DNA from: Chlamydiota bacterium
GTDB taxonomy: Bacteria > Chlamydiota > Chlamydiia > Chlamydiales > Parachlamydiaceae
Direction of reading: 5' to 3'
Assembly (NCBI GenBank): GCA_013287905.1
Contig: JABDCW010000009.1
Span: forward strand, 1-51,962
DNA length: 51,962 nucleotides
The notes under the pieces were generated by a model, which worked only from the letters and a program-made list of their open reading frames with translations, had not been told where the DNA came from and made no database searches. Both the position numbers and the translations under genes were made by a program. Of this stretch, positions 35,404 to 43,193 are shown in pieces. Each line of letters begins with the position of its first letter. Position 1 is the first letter of the stretch.

Positions 35404-35565
35404 TGGGTCGGAAGCCGTCAGGAGTCAAATTCTTGAAAGGTACAGAAATGGGTTCGCCAAAGCGATTATCGTATTGTGTATAGCATCCATGACCAAAAGC
35501 TGCTTGGGCTCGTCGTTCGTATTGTGCATCGGCGTGAAGTTTGCAAGAAAAAACACGCTGGATAA
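35403..35565 (+). pseudogene. Frameshifted relic of a RelE/ParE-type toxin
   Basis: The frame from 35403 reads MGRKPSGVKFLKGTEMGSP, and after a shift near 35460 the adjacent frame reads DYRIVYSIHDQKLLGLVV then RIVHRREVC, ending at TAA 35563-35565. LKG followed by DYRIVY...VVRI.HRREV is the classic RelE/ParE C-terminal pattern. The N-terminal part is missing and no antitoxin gene is visible, so the toxin is dead. Confidence 0.6.
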
Positions 35566-35632
35566 TCAACTCCATTTATGTTATCTGTAAAGTAATCTAT
35601 TGTAGAAATTTTTTTAGAAAAAAGGAGCGGCA

Positions 35633-36673
35633 ATGGAGTACAGACAGCTGGGAAAAAGCGGATTAAAAGTGCCGGTCTTAAGCTTTGGAACGGCGACTTT
35701 TGGGGGAAAGGGAGAGTTTTTTCACGCATGGGGCCAGACGGACGTGAATCAGGCCACTCGCATGATCGATATCTGTCTGGACCATGGGGCGGTATTGTTT
35801 GATTCGGCAGACTTGTATTCCTATGGAGCTGCAGAAGAGATTTTAGGGGCTGCAATCAAGGGGCGGCGCGATAAGGTTTTACTCTCGACGAAAGCGACCT
35901 TCCGGTTTAGCGAGAAAGACCCAAATGATGCAGGCTCATCGCGCCACCATCTGATCAATGCCGTTGAGGGAAGTTTACGACGGCTAGGGACAGATTACAT
36001 CGATCTGTTTCAGTTGCACGGGTTTGATGCCATCACTCCAGTGGAAGAGACATTGCGGACACTGGACCGCTTTGTGCAAACGGGAAAAATCCGCTATATT
36101 GGATGTTCCAATTTTTCCGGTTGGCATTTGATGAAATCTCTTTCTGTATCGGACAGAGAGGGGCTGGAGCGTTATGTCGCCTATCAGGGATATTACTCCT
36201 TGATTGGCAGAGATTATGAGACGGAACTGATGCCCCTGGCGATCGACCAGGGAATTGGCTTATTAGTGTGGAGCCCGCTTGGATGGGGAAGATTGACAGG
36301 AAAAATCAGCCGCCAGCACCCATCCCCGCCGCAGGTCAGCCGTTTACACGCCACTTCCGATTCCGGCCCTCCCGTGGAGAATGAATATGTATTTAAGGTC
36401 GTAGATGCACTTCTTGAAATTGCCAATGAAACGGGTAAGAGTGTAGCACAGATCGCCATTAACTGGTTGCTGCAAAGACCAACTGTGGCGAACGTGATCA
36501 TAGGAGCCCGCAACGAAGAGCAGTTAAAAGATAATCTTGGAGCCGCAGAGTGGAATTTGAGCCAAACCCAAGTAGCAAAACTCGATAAGGCAAGTCAAAG
36601 ACCGGTTCCTTATCCCTATTGGCACCAGCAAGGTTTTAGTGAATTGAACCCGCCTCCGGTGAATTATTACTAG
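35633..36673 (+). CDS. Aldo/keto reductase
   Basis: 346 residues, NADPH-dependent oxidoreductase with a TIM-barrel fold. The catalytic tetrad is visible: Asp in FDSADLY, Tyr in the same motif, Lys in LLSTKATF and His in FQLHGFD. NADPH-binding segments YIGCSNFSGW and NVIIGARNEEQLKDN are present, as in the YajO/Gcy-type subgroup. AAGGAG precedes the ATG by about 6 bp. The substrate is unknown; general carbonyl detoxification is likely. Its last codons and stop are copied twice more in a 108-bp tandem repeat immediately downstream. Confidence 0.93.
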   Translation: MEYRQLGKSGLKVPVLSFGTATFGGKGEFFHAWGQTDVNQATRMIDICLDHGAVLFDSADLYSYGAAEEILGAAIKGRRDKVLLSTKATFRFSEKDPNDAGSSRHHLINAVEGSLRRLGTDYIDLFQLHGFDAITPVEETLRTLDRFVQTGKIRYIGCSNFSGWHLMKSLSVSDREGLERYVAYQGYYSLIGRDYETELMPLAIDQGIGLLVWSPLGWGRLTGKISRQHPSPPQVSRLHATSDSGPPVENEYVFKVVDALLEIANETGKSVAQIAINWLLQRPTVANVIIGARNEEQLKDNLGAAEWNLSQTQVAKLDKASQRPVPYPYWHQQGFSELNPPPVNYY

Positions 36674-36979
36674 ACTTAAGGAACTTGTTCAATATCTTTC
36701 TAATTATTAAATAACTACCACAGAGCCCACAGAAAGCACAGAGAGGGTGTTTTGACTCTGTTTCCGGTAAATTATTACTAGGCTTAAGGAACTTGTTCAA
36801 TATCTTTCTAATTATTAAATAACTACCACAGAGCCCACAGAAAGCACAGAGAGGGTGTTTTGACTCTGTTTCCGGTAAATTATTACTAGGCTTAAGGAGC
36901 CTGTTCAATATCTTTCTAATTATTAAATAACTACCACAGAGCCCACAGAAAACACGAGAGAAGGTGTTTTGACTCTGTG
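36656..36979. repeat. Three tandem copies of a 108-bp unit
   Basis: Units begin at 36656, 36764 and 36872, each with CCGGTRAATTATTACTAG, which in unit 1 is the 3' end of the aldo/keto reductase gene. Each unit carries CTTAAGGARC, TATTAAATAACTACCACAGA and a truncated hairpin arm. It is a local tandem duplication spanning a gene end and a palindromic repeat. The minus strand reads as a 36-residue periodic peptide, but I do not regard that as a gene. Confidence 0.9.
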
Positions 36980-37003
36980 TTTTCTGTGGGCTCTGTGGTA
37001 GTT
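36929..37003. terminator. CACAGAG-word hairpin between convergent genes
   Basis: AACTACCACAGAGCCCACAG at 36929 pairs with CTGTGGGCTCTGTGGTAGTT ending at 37003, with a GGTGTTTTGACTCTGTG-type interior. It is the intact hairpin at the end of the tandem array, between the aldo/keto reductase (+) and the lipid kinase (-), so it could terminate both. GGTAGTTTAATGATTAATG is repeated twice after it. Confidence 0.5.
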
Positions 37004-37059
37004 TAATGATTAATGAGGTAGTTTAATGATTAATGAATCGCCATTTTTGAACTTTGGGA

Positions 37060-38071
37060 CTAGCTGCAAAGAACCTTTGCAGCTGATTCATGAATTCGGC
37101 ATTCAAGCGGCTCTGCAGAAATTTTTTCTCCATCGGCAGTGACGATCGTGTCTTTGTTGAGCCCTTCGATTTTAATCCATTTTGTTTTAAATTGCATTAC
37201 AGATGGATGTTTTGTCCAAAAGCCCCATTCGAGTGTCGCAAATAATGCCAACCTGGTCAATCTCCATATTTCGCCAATCACGATGACATGAAGGTATCCA
37301 TCGTTGATCTTTGCTCCCGGAGCGGTATGAGCATTGTAGGAACAGTGCGAGGTGTTTGCCACCATGATCATCGCAAACTTGCCGGACAATGTTTTTGTGT
37401 TTCCTTGAGTAGGGGAGCTATCGCCTTCCGGTAAGTAGCGGAGCGTTGCCGGGTAAGCCTTATTATGCCAAACGTTTTCAATAGCTCCCAGAATAAATCT
37501 ATATTCACCAAGGTAAGCCTTGCCTTTCCACCGTTCCGATTTGATATCGGTGTCTGCCACCATCCCTAAAGTGACAGCTAAAAAAATTCATGTTGCTTTC
37601 CTTGCCCTGTTTTACCTCAAACAGATCCATGGTCTTTGTAGCTGATGAAGCGGTCATTTTTGCTGCTTCCTCGACACTATACTTACGTCTTGCATGAAAG
37701 TGTAAACTTTTAGCAAGGCCATTTCCGCTGCCGACAGGAATGATTCCAATGGCGATGATTTTTATTGCATTTTTTATATATAGGTTTTCACTTAAACCTT
37801 TGATCATTTCGGCAAGTGTTCCATCTCCTCCAAAGGCAATCATGTGTGTATACCTGGTAATATCTCTGTCATTTTTCAAGAGTTCTGTGCATTGGCCTTT
37901 ATGTCTCGTGTGTATTACGTCATAAAGAACACGTAAGTTACTCCATATGGGTTCTATGATCTCTCTAAAGATTTGGGGCGCTTTTCCCGAACCGCTGCAA
38001 GGGTTGATGACAGCAAGAATATAGGGCGTTGAAGATCCGTATTTGAAGTCAAAGCCGGCACATAGTGACAT
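37060..38071 (-). pseudogene. Sphingosine-kinase-like lipid kinase, frameshifted at a T7 run
   Basis: AGGAGGA precedes the ATG at 38071. Frame 1 (to about residue 163) has the diacylglycerol/sphingosine kinase N-terminus: VINPCSGSGKA, FGGDGTLAEMIKGL (GGDGT 81-85) and IPVGSGNGLAKSL (112-122). At 37580-37586 a run of seven T (on the coding strand) shifts the frame. With six T the protein continues NMNFLAVTLGMVADTDIKSE and runs to the stop at 37060 (336 residues in all). The joined sequence follows eukaryotic sphingosine kinases in order: (S/A)..(W/L)G.(V/I)ADVD.ESE, R..LG, YLP, and a C-terminal DGE. Lipid kinases of this type phosphorylate sphingosine or diacylglycerol at membranes. Pseudogene, sequencing error or slippage control are all possible. 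Confidence 0.75.
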
Positions 38072-38113
38072 ATCGTCCTCCTATAGATGTCTAATGAACA
38101 CTATCATATTTCT

Positions 38114-40168
38114 TCATTCTTCATCTATAATTCTGTAATGGGGTGGACGATGAAGCTTATCTGAATAATAATGAGCGAAGGGAACCAGCTCGCGTATGTT
38201 AGCCCTTTTAAGCTCGAAGTTTTCAGCCAGATACAGAAAGCGAAGGTTTTCAAAAGAGGCCAGATGCTTTAGTCCCTCCTCTGTCAAACGGCTACAGTTG
38301 CTTATATCTAATGTCTGAAGGTTCTTGAGAGAGGCTAGTTGTTGTAGGAGATCATCTGTCACTTCCCCATTAGAGGATAAGTCCAGAAGTTGTAAGCGGG
38401 AAAAGCAGGTAAGGTTCATCAACCCATCGCTTGTGAGACGGTTGGAGCTTAAATCTAGAGCTTGCAAGGGAAGCGAGGTAAGCTTCTTTATATTCGCATC
38501 GGTTACGCTACAGTAAAATAAATCTAATCGTTGCAGCTGTTTCAAGGAGGATAGAGGGGTAAGATCAGCCCCTTTAAGCCAAAGAAAAGAGTAAGCCAAA
38601 TGGAGTGAGCGCAACTCCGTAAGCAAAGCAAGATGTTCAAGTACCTCAGGACGTAAATTTTCACAGCGGTTTAATATCAGGCTTTGTAAGTGCTTTAGGG
38701 AAGAAAGAGCTTTAAGGCCAGAACCATTAAAATGATTAGAGGATAAATTCAACGTACGCAATTGGGGGAAAAGGGCAAGATCTCTTATTCCCTCATCAGT
38801 CAGATTGCGACATCGGCTTAAGTCAAGATCCTGCAGTGGAAGAGAGGCTAATGTTTTTAGGCCGGAATCGGTTAGCTGTGAGAGGGAAAGGTTCAAAGTG
38901 TGCATTTTAGTAAAATAAACAAGGCTCTCCAGGCTGTTGTCCTCCAAGTGATTGCCACTTATATTTAACGTGTGCAAACTTTTAAGAGAAGTGAGATGTT
39001 TGATGCCGGAACCGGTCAAACCGCAGTCCGCCAGATTGAGTTGTTCCAGCGAAGAAAGATAGGTGAGTGATGTCAGATCGGAATCCTTGCATTTGCAATT
39101 TGCCAAATTTAATGTGTGCAGTTCTGTTAGGCATGTGAGATTTGTTATGCCGGCACCTTTCAGACTATGACAGTAGCCGCCTAAATCTAATTCTTTAAGT
39201 GAGTGAAGAGAGGTAAGAAATGTAAGATGAATATCATCCAGGTGAATGCAATGGCGTAAATTCAATGTGAGCAAGGGAAGTGAGGTAAGGTGCTGTAAGC
39301 CTCTGCCTTGCAGTTGGGGGCATTCATTTATGGTCACATGTTGCAGGGAACGGAGGGAAGACAAGAGTGTTAAATGATCATCTTGCAAGTGGAAATATCT
39401 GATTATAGTCAGGCTCTCCAAATTTTTCAGGGCGGTTAGGTACTTTATTCCATCCGGTGACAATTGTGAGCAATCTAAGAGATTCAAGGTACGCAAATTG
39501 GGCCTTGTCTTTACCAGTTCTATTAAATCTTTTTCTGTAATCTTGCGATATGTGGCTTGTTTTCGTGTGTTTTGGTATTCTTTGCCTATTTTATTTTGTT
39601 CGCTGGAGCTTTTCGATAAAGCTAACTGCTCTTTTGGGGTTAGAAATTCGTTTAACTTATGCGAAATTGGATCGGGTAATCGGGATAATTCATTTCTTTT
39701 ATTGATCGGGGTAGCTTGCGGGATAGCGAGTTGATCGGTTTTTTTTACTGCAATTGGTATAGGACCTGCGGGCTGGTCCATGTTGTCATGTATAGTCGGT
39801 AGCTGAGGCTTTACCGGCTCTGTCTCATTGTCGAGTTTGTCTAATGCAATGTTTGTAACATGATCTGGCTGAGGAGAGGTAAAATGGTTTACTTTTCTAT
39901 ATACACACTTTCCTACGAGGGCAATAGACGGTAAAATCACCGTGGCAATCATAGCAATTTTGCAGGCATAGCCAAGGTAAGTGGAAAAATGCTTTTCTAT
40001 TGGATTATCGTCGGCGATTTCAATGTCATTGCTTTTAATGCCTGTAATATGCACGCTTCTCTGACCAAAATTAAATAATTGATCGCAGTGGCGCAAGAAG
40101 TGGTATTTTTCATGTGTATTTGGTTGATGGCTTGATATCGGAGTGAAAAAATTAGGTTCCATAGGCAT
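38114..40168 (-). CDS. F-box-like/leucine-rich-repeat effector with membrane segment, paralogue 2
   Basis: 684 residues from the ATG at 40168, which aligns its start with paralogue 1 (NFFTPIS); an upstream in-frame ATG adds nine unmatched residues. The head shares KYHFLRHCDQLFNFGQRSVH and the hydrophobic segment (about 60-85 from this start). A Pro-rich linker precedes the F-box-like LPDPISHKLNEFLTPKEQLA (about residues 164-183), which fits the F-box consensus better than that of paralogue 1. About seventeen LRRs follow (L..L.LS.C..LTD.G...L). LRR number and order differ from paralogue 1, suggesting repeat shuffling for target choice. Type III export and host ubiquitin-ligase recruitment are inferred. 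Confidence 0.82.
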   Translation of the reverse strand: MPMEPNFFTPISSHQPNTHEKYHFLRHCDQLFNFGQRSVHITGIKSNDIEIADDNPIEKHFSTYLGYACKIAMIATVILPSIALVGKCVYRKVNHFTSPQPDHVTNIALDKLDNETEPVKPQLPTIHDNMDQPAGPIPIAVKKTDQLAIPQATPINKRNELSRLPDPISHKLNEFLTPKEQLALSKSSSEQNKIGKEYQNTRKQATYRKITEKDLIELVKTRPNLRTLNLLDCSQLSPDGIKYLTALKNLESLTIIRYFHLQDDHLTLLSSLRSLQHVTINECPQLQGRGLQHLTSLPLLTLNLRHCIHLDDIHLTFLTSLHSLKELDLGGYCHSLKGAGITNLTCLTELHTLNLANCKCKDSDLTSLTYLSSLEQLNLADCGLTGSGIKHLTSLKSLHTLNISGNHLEDNSLESLVYFTKMHTLNLSLSQLTDSGLKTLASLPLQDLDLSRCRNLTDEGIRDLALFPQLRTLNLSSNHFNGSGLKALSSLKHLQSLILNRCENLRPEVLEHLALLTELRSLHLAYSFLWLKGADLTPLSSLKQLQRLDLFYCSVTDANIKKLTSLPLQALDLSSNRLTSDGLMNLTCFSRLQLLDLSSNGEVTDDLLQQLASLKNLQTLDISNCSRLTEEGLKHLASFENLRFLYLAENFELKRANIRELVPFAHYYSDKLHRPPHYRIIDEE

Positions 40169-40195
40169 AAATAATCTTAGATATGTTTCATACAA

Positions 40196-40230
40196 AAAAA
40201 TGATTAATCAATTTAATTAAATTATAACAC
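40196..40230 (-). promoter_or_regulatory. AT-rich tract upstream of LRR paralogue 2
   Basis: AATTTAATTAAATT at 40210-40223 lies about 45 bp upstream of the start codon of paralogue 2. It matches the tract type seen before the HD-domain gene, LRR paralogue 1 and the four-repeat protein. Confidence 0.3.
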
Positions 40231-40345
40231 CTATACATATCGTGAATCAACATTTTGATTTTCAATAAAACTTTCATGCTGTGGTGTAGTAGTAACAGTG
40301 ATTATTATTGTGAGGAATGGAAAATTTAATGAATCTCAACGATTA

Positions 40346-40521
40346 GGCCTTGTTGCATAATTCGAGTGTGAGTATAAAACGTTAACGATCAATTATTTAC
40401 CGCGGAGAGCGCAGAGTACGCAGAGGAAGACAAAAAATGAGTGCATCCTTCACGGCATATCCAGAGCAATGGGGCACTTTTTATTCCCTCTCTGCGTACT
40501 CTGCGATCTCTGCGGTTAAAT
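40346..40521. mobile_element. One-ended GGCCTTGTTGCATAA element
   Basis: Starts GGCCTTGTTGCATAATTC, as at 19535, then TCAATTATTTACC and a long palindrome (GCGGAGAGCGCAGAGTACGC at 40401 and its complement ending at about 40517). The right-hand GCAACAAGG end is missing. A 48-bp remnant of the other MITE family starts 21 bp further on. Confidence 0.6.
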
Positions 40522-40542
40522 TATTAATAATCAACTAGATAA

Positions 40543-40590
40543 TATACCGAAGGTGGTTCAAAAGTTGGTTTTTGAATCACGTTCGGTATA
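40543..40590. mobile_element. 48-bp internal-deletion form of the 164-bp MITE
   Basis: TATACCGAAGGTGGTTCAAA at the left and TTTGAATCACGTTCGGTATA at the right are the two ends of the 164-bp element joined directly, with about 116 bp of the interior missing. It lies 10 bp downstream of the stop of the four-repeat protein and forms a near-complete hairpin that could also act as its terminator. Confidence 0.85.
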
Positions 40591-40599
40591 AATGAGGAA

Positions 40600-42132
40600 T
40601 TATGTTAACCCATATTTTTCTTTGGCCATATCGAAAGAACCCTTTTGATAAAAGGCTAGTTGTTTTTCCCTTTGTTGGATTGTCTGAACTTGTTCCTTGT
40701 TAAGATTAGACCAATGTTCTTCCACAAAAAAATTCACTAAAGCATGGAGATTATCGCCTGTAAGTTTATGAAGACGCATTTTTTGTTCCCAGGGCATGCT
40801 GGGGGTATCAAACCCAAAAAACTTTTCGAAAAATCTCGATCGATCATCTGATTCTAAGCCTTTTAGCACCTGAGTAAAATTAATTTCCTCTATTTTTTCC
40901 TGGTTTAAAGCATCGGCATGTTCTTTTTTAAAAAATTTCACTAAAATATTGAGAGTATCTCCTGTGAGCTCATTAAGACGGCTTTTCTCTTGGGGCGTCA
41001 GTTGACCCATTCCAAAGAACCGGTACAAAATTATTTGATGTTTATTTGGCGGTGCATTTCTTAAAGCTTCCGGGAAGTTAATCTTTGCGAATTGTTCTTG
41101 GTTTAAAGCATTGACATGTTTTTTGTCGAAAAATTGCACTAAAAGATTGAGATTAGAATCTGTAAGCTGATTAAGACGACCTCTTTCTTTTTCTGTCAGG
41201 AGGGAATCATCAGCCGTCCCAAAGAAAGCACTAAAATTCAGGTAACCCGAGGTTTCCGATAAGTCTTTCAGTGCCTTAGAGAAGTTAATCTCTGCAATTT
41301 GTTCCGGATTTAAAGCATCGACATGTTCTTTTTCACAAAATCGTACCATAGCATCGAGGCCGGCCCCATGTAGACTTTTTAGACGCTTCTTTTGATTGTC
41401 TGTTAGTGGCTCACAGAAAGGAGGACCAAAAATTTTTGCGAATGTATTACGGTTCTCTATTCTGAAAGTGCTAAAATCGATATGATCGATATTTTCTTCA
41501 GTTAAATCCACTCCTTTGTCCAGGAGCTCTCTAAGCCCTTCATTTGTTAGCGGCTCTTCATTTGTTAGCGGTTTTTTTGGTGTAAACAATGGGGGAGTCA
41601 GATCTGAAGCAAGTGGGGTCGAAACGGGTAGTGAGGTCGAAACGGGTAATGAGGGTTCAATGCTCTGAGGTTGCGGCGGCTGATCGCGAGATAGAGTATC
41701 TTCATCCTTTATCACTGGAGGTGCAGGAGGGGCATTCGTTTCTAAGGAGTTATTAAGACGTGTATTTTCCGGCTCTGGTGCCCGTGGTTGGTTTTTATCC
41801 GATTGTGTTTTAGGGGGTTTTCTTGGACTCACTTCCTGAGTATCAAATTTTTTATTTACAATTGATTCAATTTTTTCAATCACATTTCTTTTTTTTGTGT
41901 TTTCTTCCAAATGAATTGATTTATCGACGCCATTTATCCAATGAATGGCACTTTTTCTGTTAAGAAAGAATGATTTATTTTTGTCATCAGTTAATTTAAT
42001 GGCGACTCCAAAAATGTTAAGAATAAATCCTATGAATTTGTTGTATCCTTTAATTCCTTTCTCAGGAGAAGGGATGTTGGGAATAGCAATATCAAAACGA
42101 TTTTCGTTATGGAGATTCTTTGTGATTTTCAT
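40600..42132 (-). CDS. Effector-like protein with four ~68-residue repeats
   Basis: 510 residues; AGAGGA lies 8 bp before the ATG. The N-terminal 75 residues include a hydrophobic stretch (about 31-46, NKFIGFILNIFGVAI). Residues 100-195 are Pro/Gln/Ser-rich with small duplications (SLPVST twice, PLTNE twice). From about 205 to 475 run four repeats of roughly 68 residues with the pattern L...I..I(N/D)F, then FF..FFG, then L(T)..E..RL..L(T)G..L..LV.FF..EH...L. This is related to the two repeats in the protein at 19787-20980. No enzyme motif is visible. Probably a secreted, all-helical interaction protein. Confidence 0.68.
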   Translation of the reverse strand: MKITKNLHNENRFDIAIPNIPSPEKGIKGYNKFIGFILNIFGVAIKLTDDKNKSFFLNRKSAIHWINGVDKSIHLEENTKKRNVIEKIESIVNKKFDTQEVSPRKPPKTQSDKNQPRAPEPENTRLNNSLETNAPPAPPVIKDEDTLSRDQPPQPQSIEPSLPVSTSLPVSTPLASDLTPPLFTPKKPLTNEEPLTNEGLRELLDKGVDLTEENIDHIDFSTFRIENRNTFAKIFGPPFCEPLTDNQKKRLKSLHGAGLDAMVRFCEKEHVDALNPEQIAEINFSKALKDLSETSGYLNFSAFFGTADDSLLTEKERGRLNQLTDSNLNLLVQFFDKKHVNALNQEQFAKINFPEALRNAPPNKHQIILYRFFGMGQLTPQEKSRLNELTGDTLNILVKFFKKEHADALNQEKIEEINFTQVLKGLESDDRSRFFEKFFGFDTPSMPWEQKMRLHKLTGDNLHALVNFFVEEHWSNLNKEQVQTIQQREKQLAFYQKGSFDMAKEKYGLT

Positions 42133-42154
42133 AATAAATCCTCTATGTTCATTA

Positions 42155-42185
42155 GCTTATTTTAATTAATTAAATAAATAACTCT
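42155..42185 (-). promoter_or_regulatory. AT-rich tract upstream of the four-repeat gene
   Basis: TTTTAATTAATTAAATAAAT at 42160-42179 lies about 28 bp upstream of the start codon. It is the fourth member of the shared TTAATTAA tract group. Confidence 0.3.
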
Positions 42186-42243
42186 ATATACATAATTATG
42201 CAAATCTATGATTTAAAAAGGAATCAAAATCTCTATATCGAAG

Positions 42244-42663
42244 TTATTTATGATAGCGCGATCCTTTCGCAATCTCAAACCCCCGATAGATTTGTTCGAT
42301 GAGCAGTAATCTCGTCATTTGATGAGTAAATGTCATGGGGGATAAGCTGATGAGCGGATATTTTTTGAGGAGAGGCGACAGGCCGTCTGGTCCCCCAATG
42401 ATGAAAGACAAACGAGACCCATATTCTTCGAGTTGACTGATCAAAAATTGAGAAAACTGTTCACTCGTAAATTGCGGGCCTGCAGGGTCCAGGCAGATGA
42501 TATTTGATTCTTTGAGGCTCAAGTCCAATAATTGCTCTTCCGTTTTTGTCCAGATAAATTCAAATTGGGCAATTGGTTTTAGCCGTTTCAGATATTCATT
42601 TACCCCTTCGTCAAGCCACGATTCTTTTGTTTTCCCAACTGAGAGGATCCGAATTTTGTACAT
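42244..42663 (-). CDS. rlmH: 23S rRNA pseudouridine-1915 N3-methyltransferase
   Basis: 139 residues, SPOUT-class enzyme methylating pseudouridine 1915 in helix 69 of 23S rRNA. The knot signature is complete: LSFIIGGPDGL near residue 86, then LSLSPMTFTHQMTRLLLIEQIYRGFEIAKGS-type ending, and the family terminus YHK. LDPAGPQFTSEQF precedes it. It lies 5 bp after smpB on the same strand, so the two ribosome-related genes form a unit. Confidence 0.96.
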   Translation of the reverse strand: MYKIRILSVGKTKESWLDEGVNEYLKRLKPIAQFEFIWTKTEEQLLDLSLKESNIICLDPAGPQFTSEQFSQFLISQLEEYGSRLSFIIGGPDGLSPLLKKYPLISLSPMTFTHQMTRLLLIEQIYRGFEIAKGSRYHK

Positions 42664-42668
42664 AGAAA

Positions 42669-43130
42669 TTATCGATGTTGTTTCATGACGGCCTGGATGG
42701 TCCGTTTTTCATCGCGGGCTTTCTCTGATTCCCGTTTGTCATGCAACTTTTTCCCTCTGGCAATGGCGATCTTGATTTTAGCTATCCCATTTTTCAGGTA
42801 AATTCCCAAAGGAACAATCGTAAGTCCCTTCTCTTGCGTTGCAATGCGCAATTTTTCAATTTCGCGCTTATGCAACAACAGCTTTCTGTCGCGCTTTTCT
42901 ACATGATTGTGCACATTGCCATAACGGTAATGGGCAATATGGCATCCGATCAGCCAGATTTCATGATCGATTACCCTGACATAAGATTCCTGAAGGCTTC
43001 CGCCATTATCCCGCAAAGACTTAATCTCGGTGCCTTGCAAAACAAGTCCGGCTTCAAATGTATCGAGGATCTCAAAGTTGAAGGAAGCTCGTCTGTTGGA
43101 AACTAAATCGTTGCTGTGTTTTGTGTTCAT
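42669..43130 (-). CDS. smpB: SsrA (tmRNA)-binding protein
   Basis: 153 residues. SmpB binds tmRNA and brings it to stalled ribosomes for trans-translation. The family features are in place: NRRASFNFEILDTFEAGLVL, QGTEIKSLRDNGGSLQESYV, the loop HNHVEKRDRKLLLHKREI, and a basic tail KARDEKRTIQAVMKQHR. The start ATG at 43130 has only a weak ribosome-binding site. It is divergent from the P-ATPase gene across a 63-bp gap. The tmRNA gene itself is not seen in the window. Confidence 0.97.
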   Translation of the reverse strand: MNTKHSNDLVSNRRASFNFEILDTFEAGLVLQGTEIKSLRDNGGSLQESYVRVIDHEIWLIGCHIAHYRYGNVHNHVEKRDRKLLLHKREIEKLRIATQEKGLTIVPLGIYLKNGIAKIKIAIARGKKLHDKRESEKARDEKRTIQAVMKQHR

Positions 43131-43193
43131 GGATAGTTCTTGTTTTTATTCTCACATTGTATCATAAGTAACGCCTATAAGGAAAGAGCAAAT

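Noticed and set aside
36636..36908. 90-residue minus-strand frame with a 36-residue periodic peptide
   Set aside because: It arises only because the 108-bp tandem unit is a multiple of three; no ribosome-binding site, and it overlaps the aldo/keto reductase end and a hairpin.
36656..36979. CRISPR array
   Set aside because: Three long, directly adjacent copies with no unique spacers; it is a tandem duplication.
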